Below, one piece after another: positions 1 to 8,221 of a DNA stretch of 64,000 nt (its first letter is position 1; each line of letters opens with the position of its first letter). Under the pieces are notes generated by a model. It saw nothing but the letters and a program-made list of their open reading frames with translations, made no database searches and was not told where the DNA came from. Source of the DNA: JBEIGE01 sp040382055 (GTDB lineage: Bacteria > Pseudomonadota > Gammaproteobacteria > Burkholderiales > Burkholderiaceae_C); assembly GCA_040382055.1 (NCBI GenBank), contig JBEIGE010000001.1, positions 62,001 to 126,000 on the forward strand, given 5' to 3'. A program made the position numbers and the translations under genes.

Positions 1-261
1 TTCCTGGTACTTTCGCAGGCCAATACGCATCCCCAGTTAGTCTCTAACATTGGAAATATTGCCCTTTTGAAGGCGGCTGAATCCCAAGGTTTGCTGCCGA
101 CATCTGTTGGTGAAGCCGCTGCTTCGGCTTACAGGGAGCTACGACGCGTTCAGCATCTCGCACGTCTCAATGAAGAGCCTACTCAAGTGGATTTTTCAGT
201 GCTGCAAACTGAGCGGCAGGCAGTGCTGAACCTGTGGCACGCCGTCTTCGGCCCGTTGTAA
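1..261 (+). CDS. glnE: Glutamine synthetase adenylyltransferase GlnE, C-terminal end (partial)
   Basis: The reading frame is open from the first base and ends with TAA at 259-261, so only the last 86 residues are present. They match the C-terminal helical adenylyltransferase domain of GlnE: a run ending NIGNIALLKAA, then AYRELRRVQHLARLN, and a terminal LWHAVFG. GlnE adenylylates and deadenylylates glutamine synthetase in response to PII and glutamine. The assignment rests on a short tail, but the AYRELRR.QH pattern is characteristic. The gene converges on the heptose adenylyltransferase gene; no clear terminator is visible in the 60 bases between them. Confidence 0.8.
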   Translation, partial: FLVLSQANTHPQLVSNIGNIALLKAAESQGLLPTSVGEAAASAYRELRRVQHLARLNEEPTQVDFSVLQTERQAVLNLWHAVFGPL

Positions 262-321
262 AAACTGGTGTTTCTTTGACAATACAAGCTGGGCAGCCGA
301 GCGCTAGTCTTGGCCAGCCAT

Positions 322-825
322 TCAGGAAGACCCGGCACGTATTTTTTGTACCAGCGCGGTTGTTGAATACCCCGTCACAAAAGGTAAGGCCAAAGCCCGC
401 CCGCCCCAGGTTTGCACCAGCCGGGTTTCAGGCAAGCTTTGCATGTCGTAGTCGCCGCCTTTGACCAGAAGATCCGGCCGGATCTCAGCGATCAGTGTGA
501 TGGGGGTGTCTTCATCAAACCAGGTCACAAGGTCGACTGACCCCTGGGCCGCCATCATGACGGCTCGATCATCTTCATTGTTGAGGGGGCGTTCCGGGCC
601 TTTACCCAACCTGCGTGCCGAGGCGTCCGTGTTGAGGGCGACCACCAGGCTTGCGCCCAGCGCACGTGCCTGCGCCAGATAGATGGCGTGGCCGCGGTGC
701 ATGACATCAAATACGCCATTGGTGAACACCAGGGGCCTGGGCATGCTGGCAATTCGCAATAACAACGAAGATCGGTCGCAACGTTTGTTAAGAAAATCCG
801 GCGGGGCGTAGGAAAGGGTATTCAT
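322..825 (-). CDS. rfaE2: D-glycero-beta-D-manno-heptose 1-phosphate adenylyltransferase
   Basis: A 167-residue nucleotidyltransferase. It starts its core with FTNGVFDVMHRGH, which contains the HxGH ATP-binding motif (residues about 35-47), followed by NTDASARRLGKGPERP and a late GYSTT motif. This is the stand-alone C-terminal half of HldE, which activates heptose 1-phosphate with ATP for the LPS inner core. The kinase half is not adjacent, as is normal in betaproteobacteria where RfaE1 and RfaE2 are separate. The first about 25 residues precede the conserved core, so an internal start at MPRPLVF (base 744) is possible. Confidence 0.9.
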   Translation of the reverse strand: MNTLSYAPPDFLNKRCDRSSLLLRIASMPRPLVFTNGVFDVMHRGHAIYLAQARALGASLVVALNTDASARRLGKGPERPLNNEDDRAVMMAAQGSVDLVTWFDEDTPITLIAEIRPDLLVKGGDYDMQSLPETRLVQTWGGRALALPFVTGYSTTALVQKIRAGSS

Positions 826-981
826 GGCCGAAATCCTAGCAGGGCAAGGCCTGAGTAATAATTCAAGTCACATATCCAGCCGGTCAAGCGGAGTTTTAAT
901 GCTTAGAAGCAATGGGGAGTCACCCACCAATTGTCATGATTTTCGCCGGCGGTTTGGGACATAATCTAAATCAATTCAAAT

Positions 982-2211
982 ATGAGACTTGTCCCGCTCA
1001 ACATCGATTCCATTGTTACGGGCCAACCCTTGCCTTTTTCGCTCAGGGATGCCCAGGGCAAGCTATTGGCGCAAAAAGGTTACACCATCCCTTCAAAGGC
1101 TGAGCTTTTGACTTTGCTGAGCAAAGGGTTTGAGTTGTACATCGACATTGTGGAATCCGAAGCCCAGCACAAAGCGTACCTTGCCAAGCTCTACGATTTG
1201 ACACGGGAACAAAGAAACCTGGGGCAAATCGCAAAAACTACCATCGAAAAGGGTTCTCTTAACTTCGGTGGGCGCGCAGTAAATGATGGCCCGGCTGGCT
1301 GGCTAGATCTTCAGGCAAACGCGAATATTTTGCTCAAGGATGGGAAATCGGCTACCTTTATTGAGCGGCTTCGGCAATTCCAATCCGTATTGCAACATCA
1401 TTCCTTGAACAACCCTGATGGCACCTTGTTCGCCCTGTTCTATCTTGCAGCCGCCGAGGTCAGAATGTACAGTGCCACCCACGCCATGTTGGTGAGCGTG
1501 GCGTGCAGTCTGGCCGCGCGGGAGGTGCTGAAATGGTCGCCGCAGGAAACAGAAACACTGGGTCTGGCAGCACTGTCCATGAATATCAGCATGACTGAGC
1601 TGCAAGACGAGCTCGCGCAACAGACCGATCCCCTTAACCAAGCGCAGGCCACACTCATCAATACGCATCGCTCACTGAGTGCACACATGCTCCAACAACA
1701 GGGAGTGACTGATGCGGTGTGGATCGAGGCTGTTCTGAATCACCACTCGACACCACCAGGACCCTTGACGGGAAGAACCATGGCAGGGCGCATAGCTCGG
1801 CTGATCCACTGCGCAGACAGGTTTGTTGCCAGCCTGTCCCCGCGCGCATCACGCATTCCGTTCAGTCCTGCAGCGGCCATGCAAGCTTGTTACTTTGACG
1901 AGAATAAACAGGTAGACGAAGCTGGTGCAGCGCTTATCAAGGCTGTGGGTATCTATTCACCGGGCTCATTTGTGAAGTTAACCAGCAATGAAATTGCCAT
2001 GGTGGTTCGCCGCGGATTAAATTCCGCGACCCCGAAAGTTGCCGTACTGGTCAATCGCGATGGATTGCCCACTGTCGAGCCGATGATCAGGGATACCAGC
2101 TTGAGAGAGTACCGAATTGTAAGCAGCATCCCATCCCGCGACATGAAGGTAAAGATCAACTTGGAGCGAATGCTCAAGTTGACTGTGCCAACGTCTCAGG
2201 ATCGCGCCTAG
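982..2211 (+). CDS. Degenerate HD-GYP-type protein
   Basis: A 409-residue cytoplasmic protein with no membrane segment. Residues about 20-45 resemble the N-terminal region that precedes many HD-GYP domains (GKLLAQKGY). The middle, about residues 160-280, follows the HD-GYP order: SATHAMLVSVACSLAAR, then LGLAALSMNIS where active enzymes have HDIGK, then VLNHHSTPPGP where they have HHE and GYP, then ARLIHCADRFVA. The metal-binding HD pair and the GYP signature are missing, so cyclic-di-GMP hydrolysis is unlikely; a sensory or scaffold role is inferred. No good ribosome site is visible before the ATG. It converges on the ferritin-like gene 28 bases downstream. Confidence 0.65.
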   Translation: MRLVPLNIDSIVTGQPLPFSLRDAQGKLLAQKGYTIPSKAELLTLLSKGFELYIDIVESEAQHKAYLAKLYDLTREQRNLGQIAKTTIEKGSLNFGGRAVNDGPAGWLDLQANANILLKDGKSATFIERLRQFQSVLQHHSLNNPDGTLFALFYLAAAEVRMYSATHAMLVSVACSLAAREVLKWSPQETETLGLAALSMNISMTELQDELAQQTDPLNQAQATLINTHRSLSAHMLQQQGVTDAVWIEAVLNHHSTPPGPLTGRTMAGRIARLIHCADRFVASLSPRASRIPFSPAAAMQACYFDENKQVDEAGAALIKAVGIYSPGSFVKLTSNEIAMVVRRGLNSATPKVAVLVNRDGLPTVEPMIRDTSLREYRIVSSIPSRDMKVKINLERMLKLTVPTSQDRA

Positions 2212-2239
2212 CTGACCTCGTGGCAGAAAACCCTTCAAA

Positions 2240-3079
2240 TTAGGACGCTGCAAGCTCCCGGCTTAACTCCTTGCGATAGCGGTTGAGTTCCTGGACACTA
2301 CCAAAGCTTCGCCCGAGCAATAAACCAAGGTTGTGCAAAATTCTCTCTACCACCCTGCTTTCCCATACCGAGTCAAAGTTGATTTGCTGATCGAGCCAAT
2401 GTTCAAGCCATTCTGGGTTGGGTAATCTGCTCTGAATGGTGTCTTTGGGAAAAAGCGCCTTGTTCACATGCAGGTTGGTCGGGTGCAGTGCCTGAGCAGT
2501 GCGCCGGGCACTGGCCATCAACACGCCCACCTTGATAAAAGCGGCCTTGGCTTCATTGCCAAAGCTGCCAATAGCGCGTTTCATGTACTTCAGATAAGCA
2601 CCGCCATGACGCGCCTCGTCCTGACTCAGGGTCGTGTAAATGTGCTTAATTACAGGCTCTGTGTGCCATTCAGCAGCGCGCCGGTACCAGTGATTGAGCC
2701 TGATTTCTCCACAAAAATGCAACATCAGCGTCTCAAGCGCAGGGGCGGGGTCAAATTCAAAGCGGATGTCATGGAGTTCGGCCTCGGTAGGCAGAAGTTC
2801 AGGGCGAAAACGCTGGAGGTACTCCATTAACACCAGCGAATGCTTTTGCTCTTCGAAGAACCAGATGGACATGAAGGCAGAAAAGTCGCTATCGTCGCGG
2901 TTGTCACGCAAAAACATCTCGGTTGCCGGCAGGGCTGCCCATTCCGTGATCGCGTTCATCTTGATCGTTTCAGCCTGCTCAAGCGAGAGTTGGCTGTCAT
3001 CAAACTTCTGCCAGGGAATATCCTGCGCCATATCCCACCGGACAGATTCCAACTGCTTGAATATTTCCGGGTAAAGCAT
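2240..3079 (-). CDS. Ferritin-like di-iron protein of the acyl-ACP desaturase type
   Basis: A 279-residue, helix-rich soluble protein with the ligand pattern of a carboxylate-bridged di-iron four-helix bundle: an early ITEWAALPATEMF, then WFFEEQKHSLVLMEYL (EExxH), a later LMLHFCGEIRLNHWY, and LSQDEARHGGAYLKYM (ExxRH). The spacing resembles acyl-ACP desaturases and related ferritin-like proteins. Substrate and reaction cannot be told from the sequence. The gene follows the GST gene on the same strand after a 55-base gap and may be co-transcribed with it. Confidence 0.7.
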   Translation of the reverse strand: MLYPEIFKQLESVRWDMAQDIPWQKFDDSQLSLEQAETIKMNAITEWAALPATEMFLRDNRDDSDFSAFMSIWFFEEQKHSLVLMEYLQRFRPELLPTEAELHDIRFEFDPAPALETLMLHFCGEIRLNHWYRRAAEWHTEPVIKHIYTTLSQDEARHGGAYLKYMKRAIGSFGNEAKAAFIKVGVLMASARRTAQALHPTNLHVNKALFPKDTIQSRLPNPEWLEHWLDQQINFDSVWESRVVERILHNLGLLLGRSFGSVQELNRYRKELSRELAAS

Positions 3080-3134
3080 ATCTTGTCCGAGTCTTTAAAG
3101 CATTATTGCAAAAGAGATCTGAATTTTGTGGAGC

Positions 3135-3749
3135 TCACATCAGGACAGTCGAAAGAAAACTGGGCCTTTCCTCAAGCTTATCCTGCAATCGATGCAAGTT
3201 GGCATGTTTGGATTGCCATTCAATCTCGGGAAAACGGAAGTTCAAATAACTCAAGGCACAGCCCACAGCGATATCCGACAAACTCAAATGGATGCCGGAG
3301 CAATAAGGTTTGTCACCGAGTCCACGGCTCATGGCCTGTAAAGCAAGCTCGACCTTTCCAAGCTGGCGGTCAATCCAGGCCTGACTGCGCTGCACCTTGG
3401 TCCGTCCGTCCCAAGTGGCTTCAAGGCGGGCAAGAATCGCGGCATCGAGCACGCCATCGGCCAGAGCCTCCCATGTTTTGGCTTCAGCCCGCTCGCGTCC
3501 TGAAGCAGGAATGAGTTTGCCAACGGGTGACAGGGTGTCGAGGTATTCGACAATCACGCGGGAATCGAACAATGCCTCCCCACCCTCCATGATCAGACAT
3601 GGCACCTTGCCAAGGGGGTTGGACGTACTAATTTGCGCATCGGAGGTCCAGACATTGTCAATTACAAAGTTGTAATCGAGCTTCTTTTCTGCCATCACAA
3701 TTCGCACCTTACGCACGTAGGGGCTGGTACCGGAGCCTATCAATTTCAT
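3135..3749 (-). CDS. Glutathione S-transferase family protein
   Basis: A 204-residue protein with the two-domain GST layout. The N-terminal thioredoxin fold begins MKLIGSGTSPYVRKVRIVMAEK, carries the cis-proline region NPLGKVPCL and the glutathione-binding DSRVIVEYLD. The helical C-terminal domain ends with the N-capping-type sequence LSLSDIAVGCALSYL. The start ATG at 3747-3749 gives the canonical N-terminus. The endogenous substrate is unknown; a stress or detoxification role is inferred from the family. It is divergent from purB and upstream of the ferritin-like gene. Confidence 0.88.
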   Translation of the reverse strand: MKLIGSGTSPYVRKVRIVMAEKKLDYNFVIDNVWTSDAQISTSNPLGKVPCLIMEGGEALFDSRVIVEYLDTLSPVGKLIPASGRERAEAKTWEALADGVLDAAILARLEATWDGRTKVQRSQAWIDRQLGKVELALQAMSRGLGDKPYCSGIHLSLSDIAVGCALSYLNFRFPEIEWQSKHANLHRLQDKLEERPSFLSTVLM

Positions 3750-3845
3750 GGTGCTTTAACCTGGGTCATGGCGTGATTCTAGCGACTGACCTCTTTGCCT
3801 GTTGCCAAGCCCACAAAACGCACACTCTCAAACTACAATGAACCG

Positions 3846-5224
3846 ATGAGCTTTCCAATATCTCCGCACTTTCGCCGCTGGACGGCCGCTATGCCAGCAA
3901 ACTCAGCGCGCTTCGCCCCTTGATGAGTGAGTTGGGCTATATGCACCGACGGGTTCAAGTCGAAATTTGCTGGTTCATTGCGCTCAGCGATGCGGGATTT
4001 AACGAATTCAAAAAACTAACGCCTGGCGCTAGAACCTACCTGCTCGGACTGGTAAAAAACTTCTCCGAGGCCGACGGTATCGCCATCAAGGAGATTGAGA
4101 AGACCACCAATCACGATGTGAAAGCTGTTGAATACTGGATCAAGTCCAAATTTGAGGCGCGGCCCGAGCTAGAGCAAGCCAGCGAATTCGTCCACTTTGC
4201 CTGCACCAGCGAAGATATCAACAACACCAGCCATGCCTTGCAGCTGCGTTCCGCAAGGGATGTGGTGGTTCTTCCCGCGCTGGACCGACTACTGCTTAAA
4301 TTGCGGGATATGGCCCACGCCTATGCCTCTACCCCCATGCTCAGCCGTACCCATGGACAGACTGCCAGCCCGACCACTGTAGGCAAAGAGTTGGCCAACG
4401 TGGCTGTTCGATTACAAGGGGCCTGTGACCGGATTGCATCGGTCAAACTACTGGCAAAAATGAATGGGGCTGTTGGAAACTACAACGCTCACCTCTCTGC
4501 CTGGCCTGATTTTGACTGGGAAAGCTTTAGCCGGCGTGTGGTTGAAATGCCCGAGCCGCTGGGGCTGGGTCTGAGCTTTCAACCCTACAGCATACAAATT
4601 GAGCCGCATGACTATATGGCTGAGTTATTTGATGCCGTTGCCCGCACCAACACCATCCTGATCGATTTTTCCCGCGACGTTTGGGGTTATGTTTCGTTAG
4701 GCTATTTCAAGCAAAAGATGCGCGACGGTGAAGTGGGCTCCAGCACCATGCCTCACAAGGTCAACCCGATCGATTTTGAAAATGCCGAGGGTAATCTTGG
4801 CCTATCCAACGCCCTACTGAGGCACATGAGCGAAAAGCTGCCGATCTCGCGTTGGCAGCGCGACCTGACCGACTCAACGGTCTTGCGTAACGTGGGGGTT
4901 GCGCTTGGGTATGCGACTCTGGCCTACCAGTCTCTAAGCACCGGCCTGAGCAAACTGGAATTGAACGAGTCTGCACTGGCAGCCGACCTGGATTGCGCCT
5001 GGGAGGTGCTGGCAGAACCCATACAGACGGTCATGCGACGTTTTGGCCTACCCCAGCCCTACGAACAACTCAAGAACTTTACCCGGGGTGAGCCCATGAC
5101 ACGTGAGCTGATGCAAAGCTTCATCATGAAGCTCGATATCCCTGACCCAGACAAGCAGCGGCTGATGAAAATGACCCCGGGGAGCTATACCGGAATGGCC
5201 GCCGATCTGGCCAACCGCATTTAA
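3846..5224 (+). CDS. purB: Adenylosuccinate lyase, apparent 1-base frameshift near its start
   Basis: PurB cleaves adenylosuccinate and SAICAR to release fumarate in purine synthesis. Conserved stretches include FVHFACTSEDINNT, SRTHGQTASPTT and the signature GSSTMPHKVNPIDFENAEGN. The conserved N-terminus (ISALSPLDGRYASKLSALRP) is encoded from 3860 in frame with the rest but has no ATG, GTG or TTG start in that frame; a TGA closes it at 3839. The expected ATG at 3846 (MSF) lies in another frame. One extra base in the TTT run at 3852-3854 would restore a protein of about 459 residues, the usual family size. As given, the first usable in-frame codons are TTG 3920 and ATG 3923, which would remove the conserved N-terminus. 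Confidence 0.92.
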
Positions 5225-5263
5225 GGCGGGTTGCGGCTTTTCCTGCTGAGGTCCTCAACACGA

Positions 5264-5824
5264 ATGGCCCTTAAATCCACCATCTTCAAAGCCAGCCTGC
5301 AAATTGCAGACATTGACCACGGCTATTACGAAGACCACGCTTTTACGCTGGCACGTCACCCCAGCGAAACCGATGAACGCATGATGGTCAGGCTGACCGC
5401 CTTGGCCATCTATGCGCATCAATTGCAAACCGTTTGCGGCGGTGACGGCACCCTGGCCTTTGGGGCTGGTTTGTCTGACCCGGACGAGCCTGATGTCTGG
5501 TTGCGGGATTACACAGGTCGTACCCGACTCTGGATTGAAGTGGGACAACCTGAGGACAAGCCACTGGTCAAAGCCTGCGGCAAGGCCGATCAGGTCGTTC
5601 TGTTCTGTTTCAACCATGCGGCCGAAGTCTGGTGGCGCAGCATGGAGTCCAAATTAAGCAGGCCCCAGAATTTGAGCGTTTTCAGAATTCCTGCCGAGTC
5701 TTCATTGGCCATGGCAAAACTGGCTCAGCGCAGCATGCAGATACAGGCCACCATTCAAGAGGGTGTCTTGACACTCGGCGATGAAACCCGCTCTATCAGT
5801 CTTGAGCCGCTTCGCTGGAAGTAA
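5264..5824 (+). CDS. yaeQ: YaeQ family protein
   Basis: A 186-residue protein starting MALKSTIFKASLQIADIDHGYY, the typical YaeQ start; the longer open frame from 5231 adds residues not seen in the family. Conserved pieces include HPSETDERMMVRLTA, the PDVWLRDYTG segment and LWIEVGQPEDK, which place it in the PD-(D/E)XK nuclease-fold YaeQ family. The molecular role of YaeQ is not settled. It lies 39 bases after purB on the same strand and could share its transcript. Confidence 0.9.
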   Translation: MALKSTIFKASLQIADIDHGYYEDHAFTLARHPSETDERMMVRLTALAIYAHQLQTVCGGDGTLAFGAGLSDPDEPDVWLRDYTGRTRLWIEVGQPEDKPLVKACGKADQVVLFCFNHAAEVWWRSMESKLSRPQNLSVFRIPAESSLAMAKLAQRSMQIQATIQEGVLTLGDETRSISLEPLRWK

Positions 5825-5871
5825 AAAAGGGGCTCGCCCATATCAGGGCTGTCCAGTTTGCTACTGTATTG

Positions 5872-6291
5872 CTAGCTGACGGGGTCCTTTTCGACCGCCC
5901 TTTCGGCGTAACGGTTAAACCGCCAAGCCGTACCCTCCAACGTGATACGTCTCCAGGTCTGCCGCTTTTGCGCCGCCTGCATGGACGGCCAATACTGAAC
6001 CTCATCGAATGTACGACCACAGCCTTTGCAGACCGCGTCACCCTGGCTGGTTGAGCATATTGCAATGCAAGGCGCATCGGGCGTGGTCTTGTACCAGACC
6101 ATCCAGGCTTCCTTGGCTTCAGGGGACATGCTGGATTCCTCGATCTGAGTCTGCTGTTCGTACGCCATCAGGGCATAACAGTGCGCCAGCGCACGAATCT
6201 CCGGCGTCAGGGTAATGCCATCGGGCGAGGGCTTGAGGGCACGCCAAAAGTTGATGGCGGACTCGATATCAATGATGTGAATGGCTGCCAT
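5872..6291 (-). CDS. DUF3717-DUF1289 fusion protein
   Basis: About 139 residues if it starts at MAAIHIIDIESAINFWR, the usual beginning of DUF3717 proteins; upstream starts at 6315 (ATG) or 6333 (GTG) are possible. The first half is DUF3717 (ESAINFWRA, then ITLTPEIRALAHCYALMAYE). The second half is a DUF1289 cysteine-rich motif, PCIAICSTSQGDAVCKGCGRTFDE, with four cysteines likely to bind a metal or Fe-S centre. Function is unknown. It converges on yaeQ, with 47 bases between the stops. Confidence 0.75.
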   Translation of the reverse strand: MAAIHIIDIESAINFWRALKPSPDGITLTPEIRALAHCYALMAYEQQTQIEESSMSPEAKEAWMVWYKTTPDAPCIAICSTSQGDAVCKGCGRTFDEVQYWPSMQAAQKRQTWRRITLEGTAWRFNRYAERAVEKDPVS

Positions 6292-6375
6292 GGGAAGTGA
6301 AGCGAGGATTCGCATGATAGCCGCCAATTCCACAAACCTTGTACGGATGATGGATGACGTGTTTCAATCCAATCA

Positions 6376-6503
6376 CGAAGGGGAGTAGCTCCCGTTGGTC
6401 TTTTCAAGCAGAAAGACCGGCATCGACAAGTCGTCAACCCGAAGATTCTCTTCCGGCTTGTTGGGCGTTTCATCACGGTGAAGCGCTGAGTCAGACCTTC
6501 GAT
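6376..6503 (+). promoter_or_regulatory. yybP-ykoY (manganese) riboswitch
   Basis: The segment opens with AAGGGGAGTAGC (from 6379), carries GTCGTCAACCCG in the middle and closes with TGAGTCAGACCTTC at about 6487-6500. These are the conserved 5' GGGGAGUAG, internal loop and 3' GAGACCUU-like elements of the yybP-ykoY aptamer, with a GC stem pairing within the 6410-6450 segment. It sits 115 bases upstream of a TerC/YjbE gene, a family known to be controlled by this aptamer. Mn2+-dependent control is therefore inferred. The exact ends and expression platform are estimates. Confidence 0.82.
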
Positions 6504-6617
6504 TGGAATCTGCGAATGGTTTCGTCGAAGGGAGTCTGTGGTCGGACGGATCCGATTCTCTGTTGGCGTTTCCATTGGGCAAATGCGTGAATAATTAATA
6601 CAACTCGGAGAAATAAA

Positions 6618-7319
6618 ATGGAATTTTTATCTGCCCCCTGGTGGTCGGCACTGCTGGCAATCATCCTGATCGATCTGGTTCTTGCCGGTGACAACGCCAT
6701 TGTGATTGCCCTGGCAGCACGCAACTTACCTCCCCATCTGCAAAAGAAAGCCATCATTTGGGGTACGGTGGGCGCTATTGTGGTGAGAACCGTCATGACT
6801 GTATTTGTGGTCTGGTTGCTGCAGGTACCCGGGCTGATGCTGGCAGGGGGTCTGGGCCTGATCTACGTGGCTTACAAACTTCTGGTTGACCAGGACGGTC
6901 AGAACCATGATGGCCCTGTGGCCAGTACATTCTGGGGCGCCATGAAAACCATTGTGATCGCAGATGCACTGATGGGTGTTGACAACGTCCTGGGCGTGGC
7001 AGGTGCTGCACAGGGCTCTTTCGACCTGGTGGTGATAGGACTGTTGATCAGCGTGCCAATCGTTGTTTTTGGCAGTTCGCTGGTTCTCAAGCTGGTTGAG
7101 CGCTTTCCCATCATCATTCAGCTGGGTGCTGCCGTTCTGGCCTTTACTGCCGCCAAAATGGTTGTCAACGAGCCTTTGCTCGACGAGATTTTTGATCCAA
7201 ACACCTTTGCAAGATGGGCTCTCTATGTCCTGGCAATTGCCGGCGTTCTGGGTGCCGGCTGGTGGGCTTCCCGGCGGAAAGCCTCCAGTGCCAATGAACA
7301 GTCTGGTCACACCGCTTGA
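6618..7319 (+). CDS. TerC/YjbE family integral membrane protein, riboswitch-controlled
   Basis: A 233-residue polytopic inner-membrane protein. It contains two internally related acidic motifs typical of TerC proteins: LIDLVLAGDNAIVIALAAR near residue 20 and IADALMGVDNVLGVAGAA near residue 115. About seven hydrophobic segments are visible. TerC-type YjbE/Alx proteins are linked to manganese export. A CGGAGA ribosome site precedes the ATG by seven bases. The yybP-ykoY aptamer in its leader supports a role in manganese homeostasis. A paralogue without the aptamer lies at 13747-14436. Confidence 0.88.
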   Translation: MEFLSAPWWSALLAIILIDLVLAGDNAIVIALAARNLPPHLQKKAIIWGTVGAIVVRTVMTVFVVWLLQVPGLMLAGGLGLIYVAYKLLVDQDGQNHDGPVASTFWGAMKTIVIADALMGVDNVLGVAGAAQGSFDLVVIGLLISVPIVVFGSSLVLKLVERFPIIIQLGAAVLAFTAAKMVVNEPLLDEIFDPNTFARWALYVLAIAGVLGAGWWASRRKASSANEQSGHTA

Positions 7320-7357
7320 TTCCAGCATTCCTCAGTCATCACCATAAAGGATTCATC

Positions 7358-7810
7358 ATGGACAACATCATTGTTTATCTTGACGACGTGGACTACGCCA
7401 AGCAGCAGCTGGCACCCATGACCAGCAATAGCCAGGCCGAACGTACACACTGGATTTTGGTGGCCTGCCCGCCGAGGATGACCCGGCATATCAGCAAATG
7501 GGTCAGCTACAGTGCCCGGGAAAATTGGCGCGCCAAGTGGGCTGACAAGGTGTTCGCCCAGATCTCGCCCGACTTGCAGGCCAGCGGAGATCGTGTGACC
7601 TGCATGCTTGCCTCCAGTTCATTGACTGACATGACCCAAGATCTGTTAAGCCGCCAGGGAACTGCCCGCGTGCTGGATGCACGTCGGCCAAGACTCGGCC
7701 AGGACCTGCCCCCAGTCACCGCCAACCAACCCGCGCCTACTCAAAGCAAGTGGACCGTTCCAGGTGCCGTAGCCGGAATGGGGGCAGCATTGGTTCTGGC
7801 TGCCGAATAA
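7358..7810 (+). CDS. Conserved hypothetical protein with a C-terminal hydrophobic tail
   Basis: A 150-residue protein beginning MDNIIVYLDDVDYAKQQL; AAAGGA is placed well before this ATG, so it is preferred to the open-frame start at 7316. The body looks globular and soluble (RHISKWVSYSARENWRAKWADKVF). The last about 20 residues (VPGAVAGMGAALVLAAE) form one short hydrophobic segment. No named family is recognised. It lies 38 bases after the riboswitch-controlled terC and may be co-transcribed, which would tie it to the same metal response; that link is inference. Confidence 0.7.
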   Translation: MDNIIVYLDDVDYAKQQLAPMTSNSQAERTHWILVACPPRMTRHISKWVSYSARENWRAKWADKVFAQISPDLQASGDRVTCMLASSSLTDMTQDLLSRQGTARVLDARRPRLGQDLPPVTANQPAPTQSKWTVPGAVAGMGAALVLAAE

Positions 7811-7867
7811 CCTGGCCTTTACACCCATTGATGACCCCCTTCATGGCGCGGTGTATGCTTACCCGCC

Positions 7868-8221
7868 ATGAAACTGATACTTAAATGGCTGCTCAGCGCA
7901 GCCGCACTTTTGGCAGTCTCACATCTTGAACTTGGAGTTCAGGTCAGCAGCTTTTCTGCAGCGCTGATTGCTGCTGTTGTGATCGGGCTTTTCGGAATTT
8001 TTCTACGCCCGGTCATGATTATCCTGACCCTCCCCGTGACGGTATTGACCCTGGGTCTCTTCCTGTTCGTCATCAATGCGATGCTCTTTTGGGCTGCCGG
8101 GAGCATCCTGGAAGGTTTTCATGTCGAAGGGTTTGCCCCGGCACTCCTGGGTTCACTCATTTACTCGACCTGTGGCCTGCTGATCGATTCAGCGCTCGAG
8201 CGCCTGTTCTCGCTGAAGTAG
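7868..8221 (+). CDS. Phage holin family 4 / YvlD-like membrane protein
   Basis: A 117-residue protein that is almost entirely hydrophobic, with four predicted membrane helices and the pattern FGIFLRPVMIILTLPVTVLTLGLFLFVINAMLFW typical of the YvlD/PF04020 group (the stretch is at residues about 43-77). The group is abundant in bacteria; a holin role is not established here. Its last 33 bases overlap the 3' end of the convergent M48 protease gene. Confidence 0.78.
   Translation: MKLILKWLLSAAALLAVSHLELGVQVSSFSAALIAAVVIGLFGIFLRPVMIILTLPVTVLTLGLFLFVINAMLFWAAGSILEGFHVEGFAPALLGSLIYSTCGLLIDSALERLFSLK

Noticed and set aside
7868..8221. A phage lysis gene because of the holin-family match
   Set aside because: YvlD-type proteins of this family are common chromosomal membrane proteins and no phage gene is nearby.
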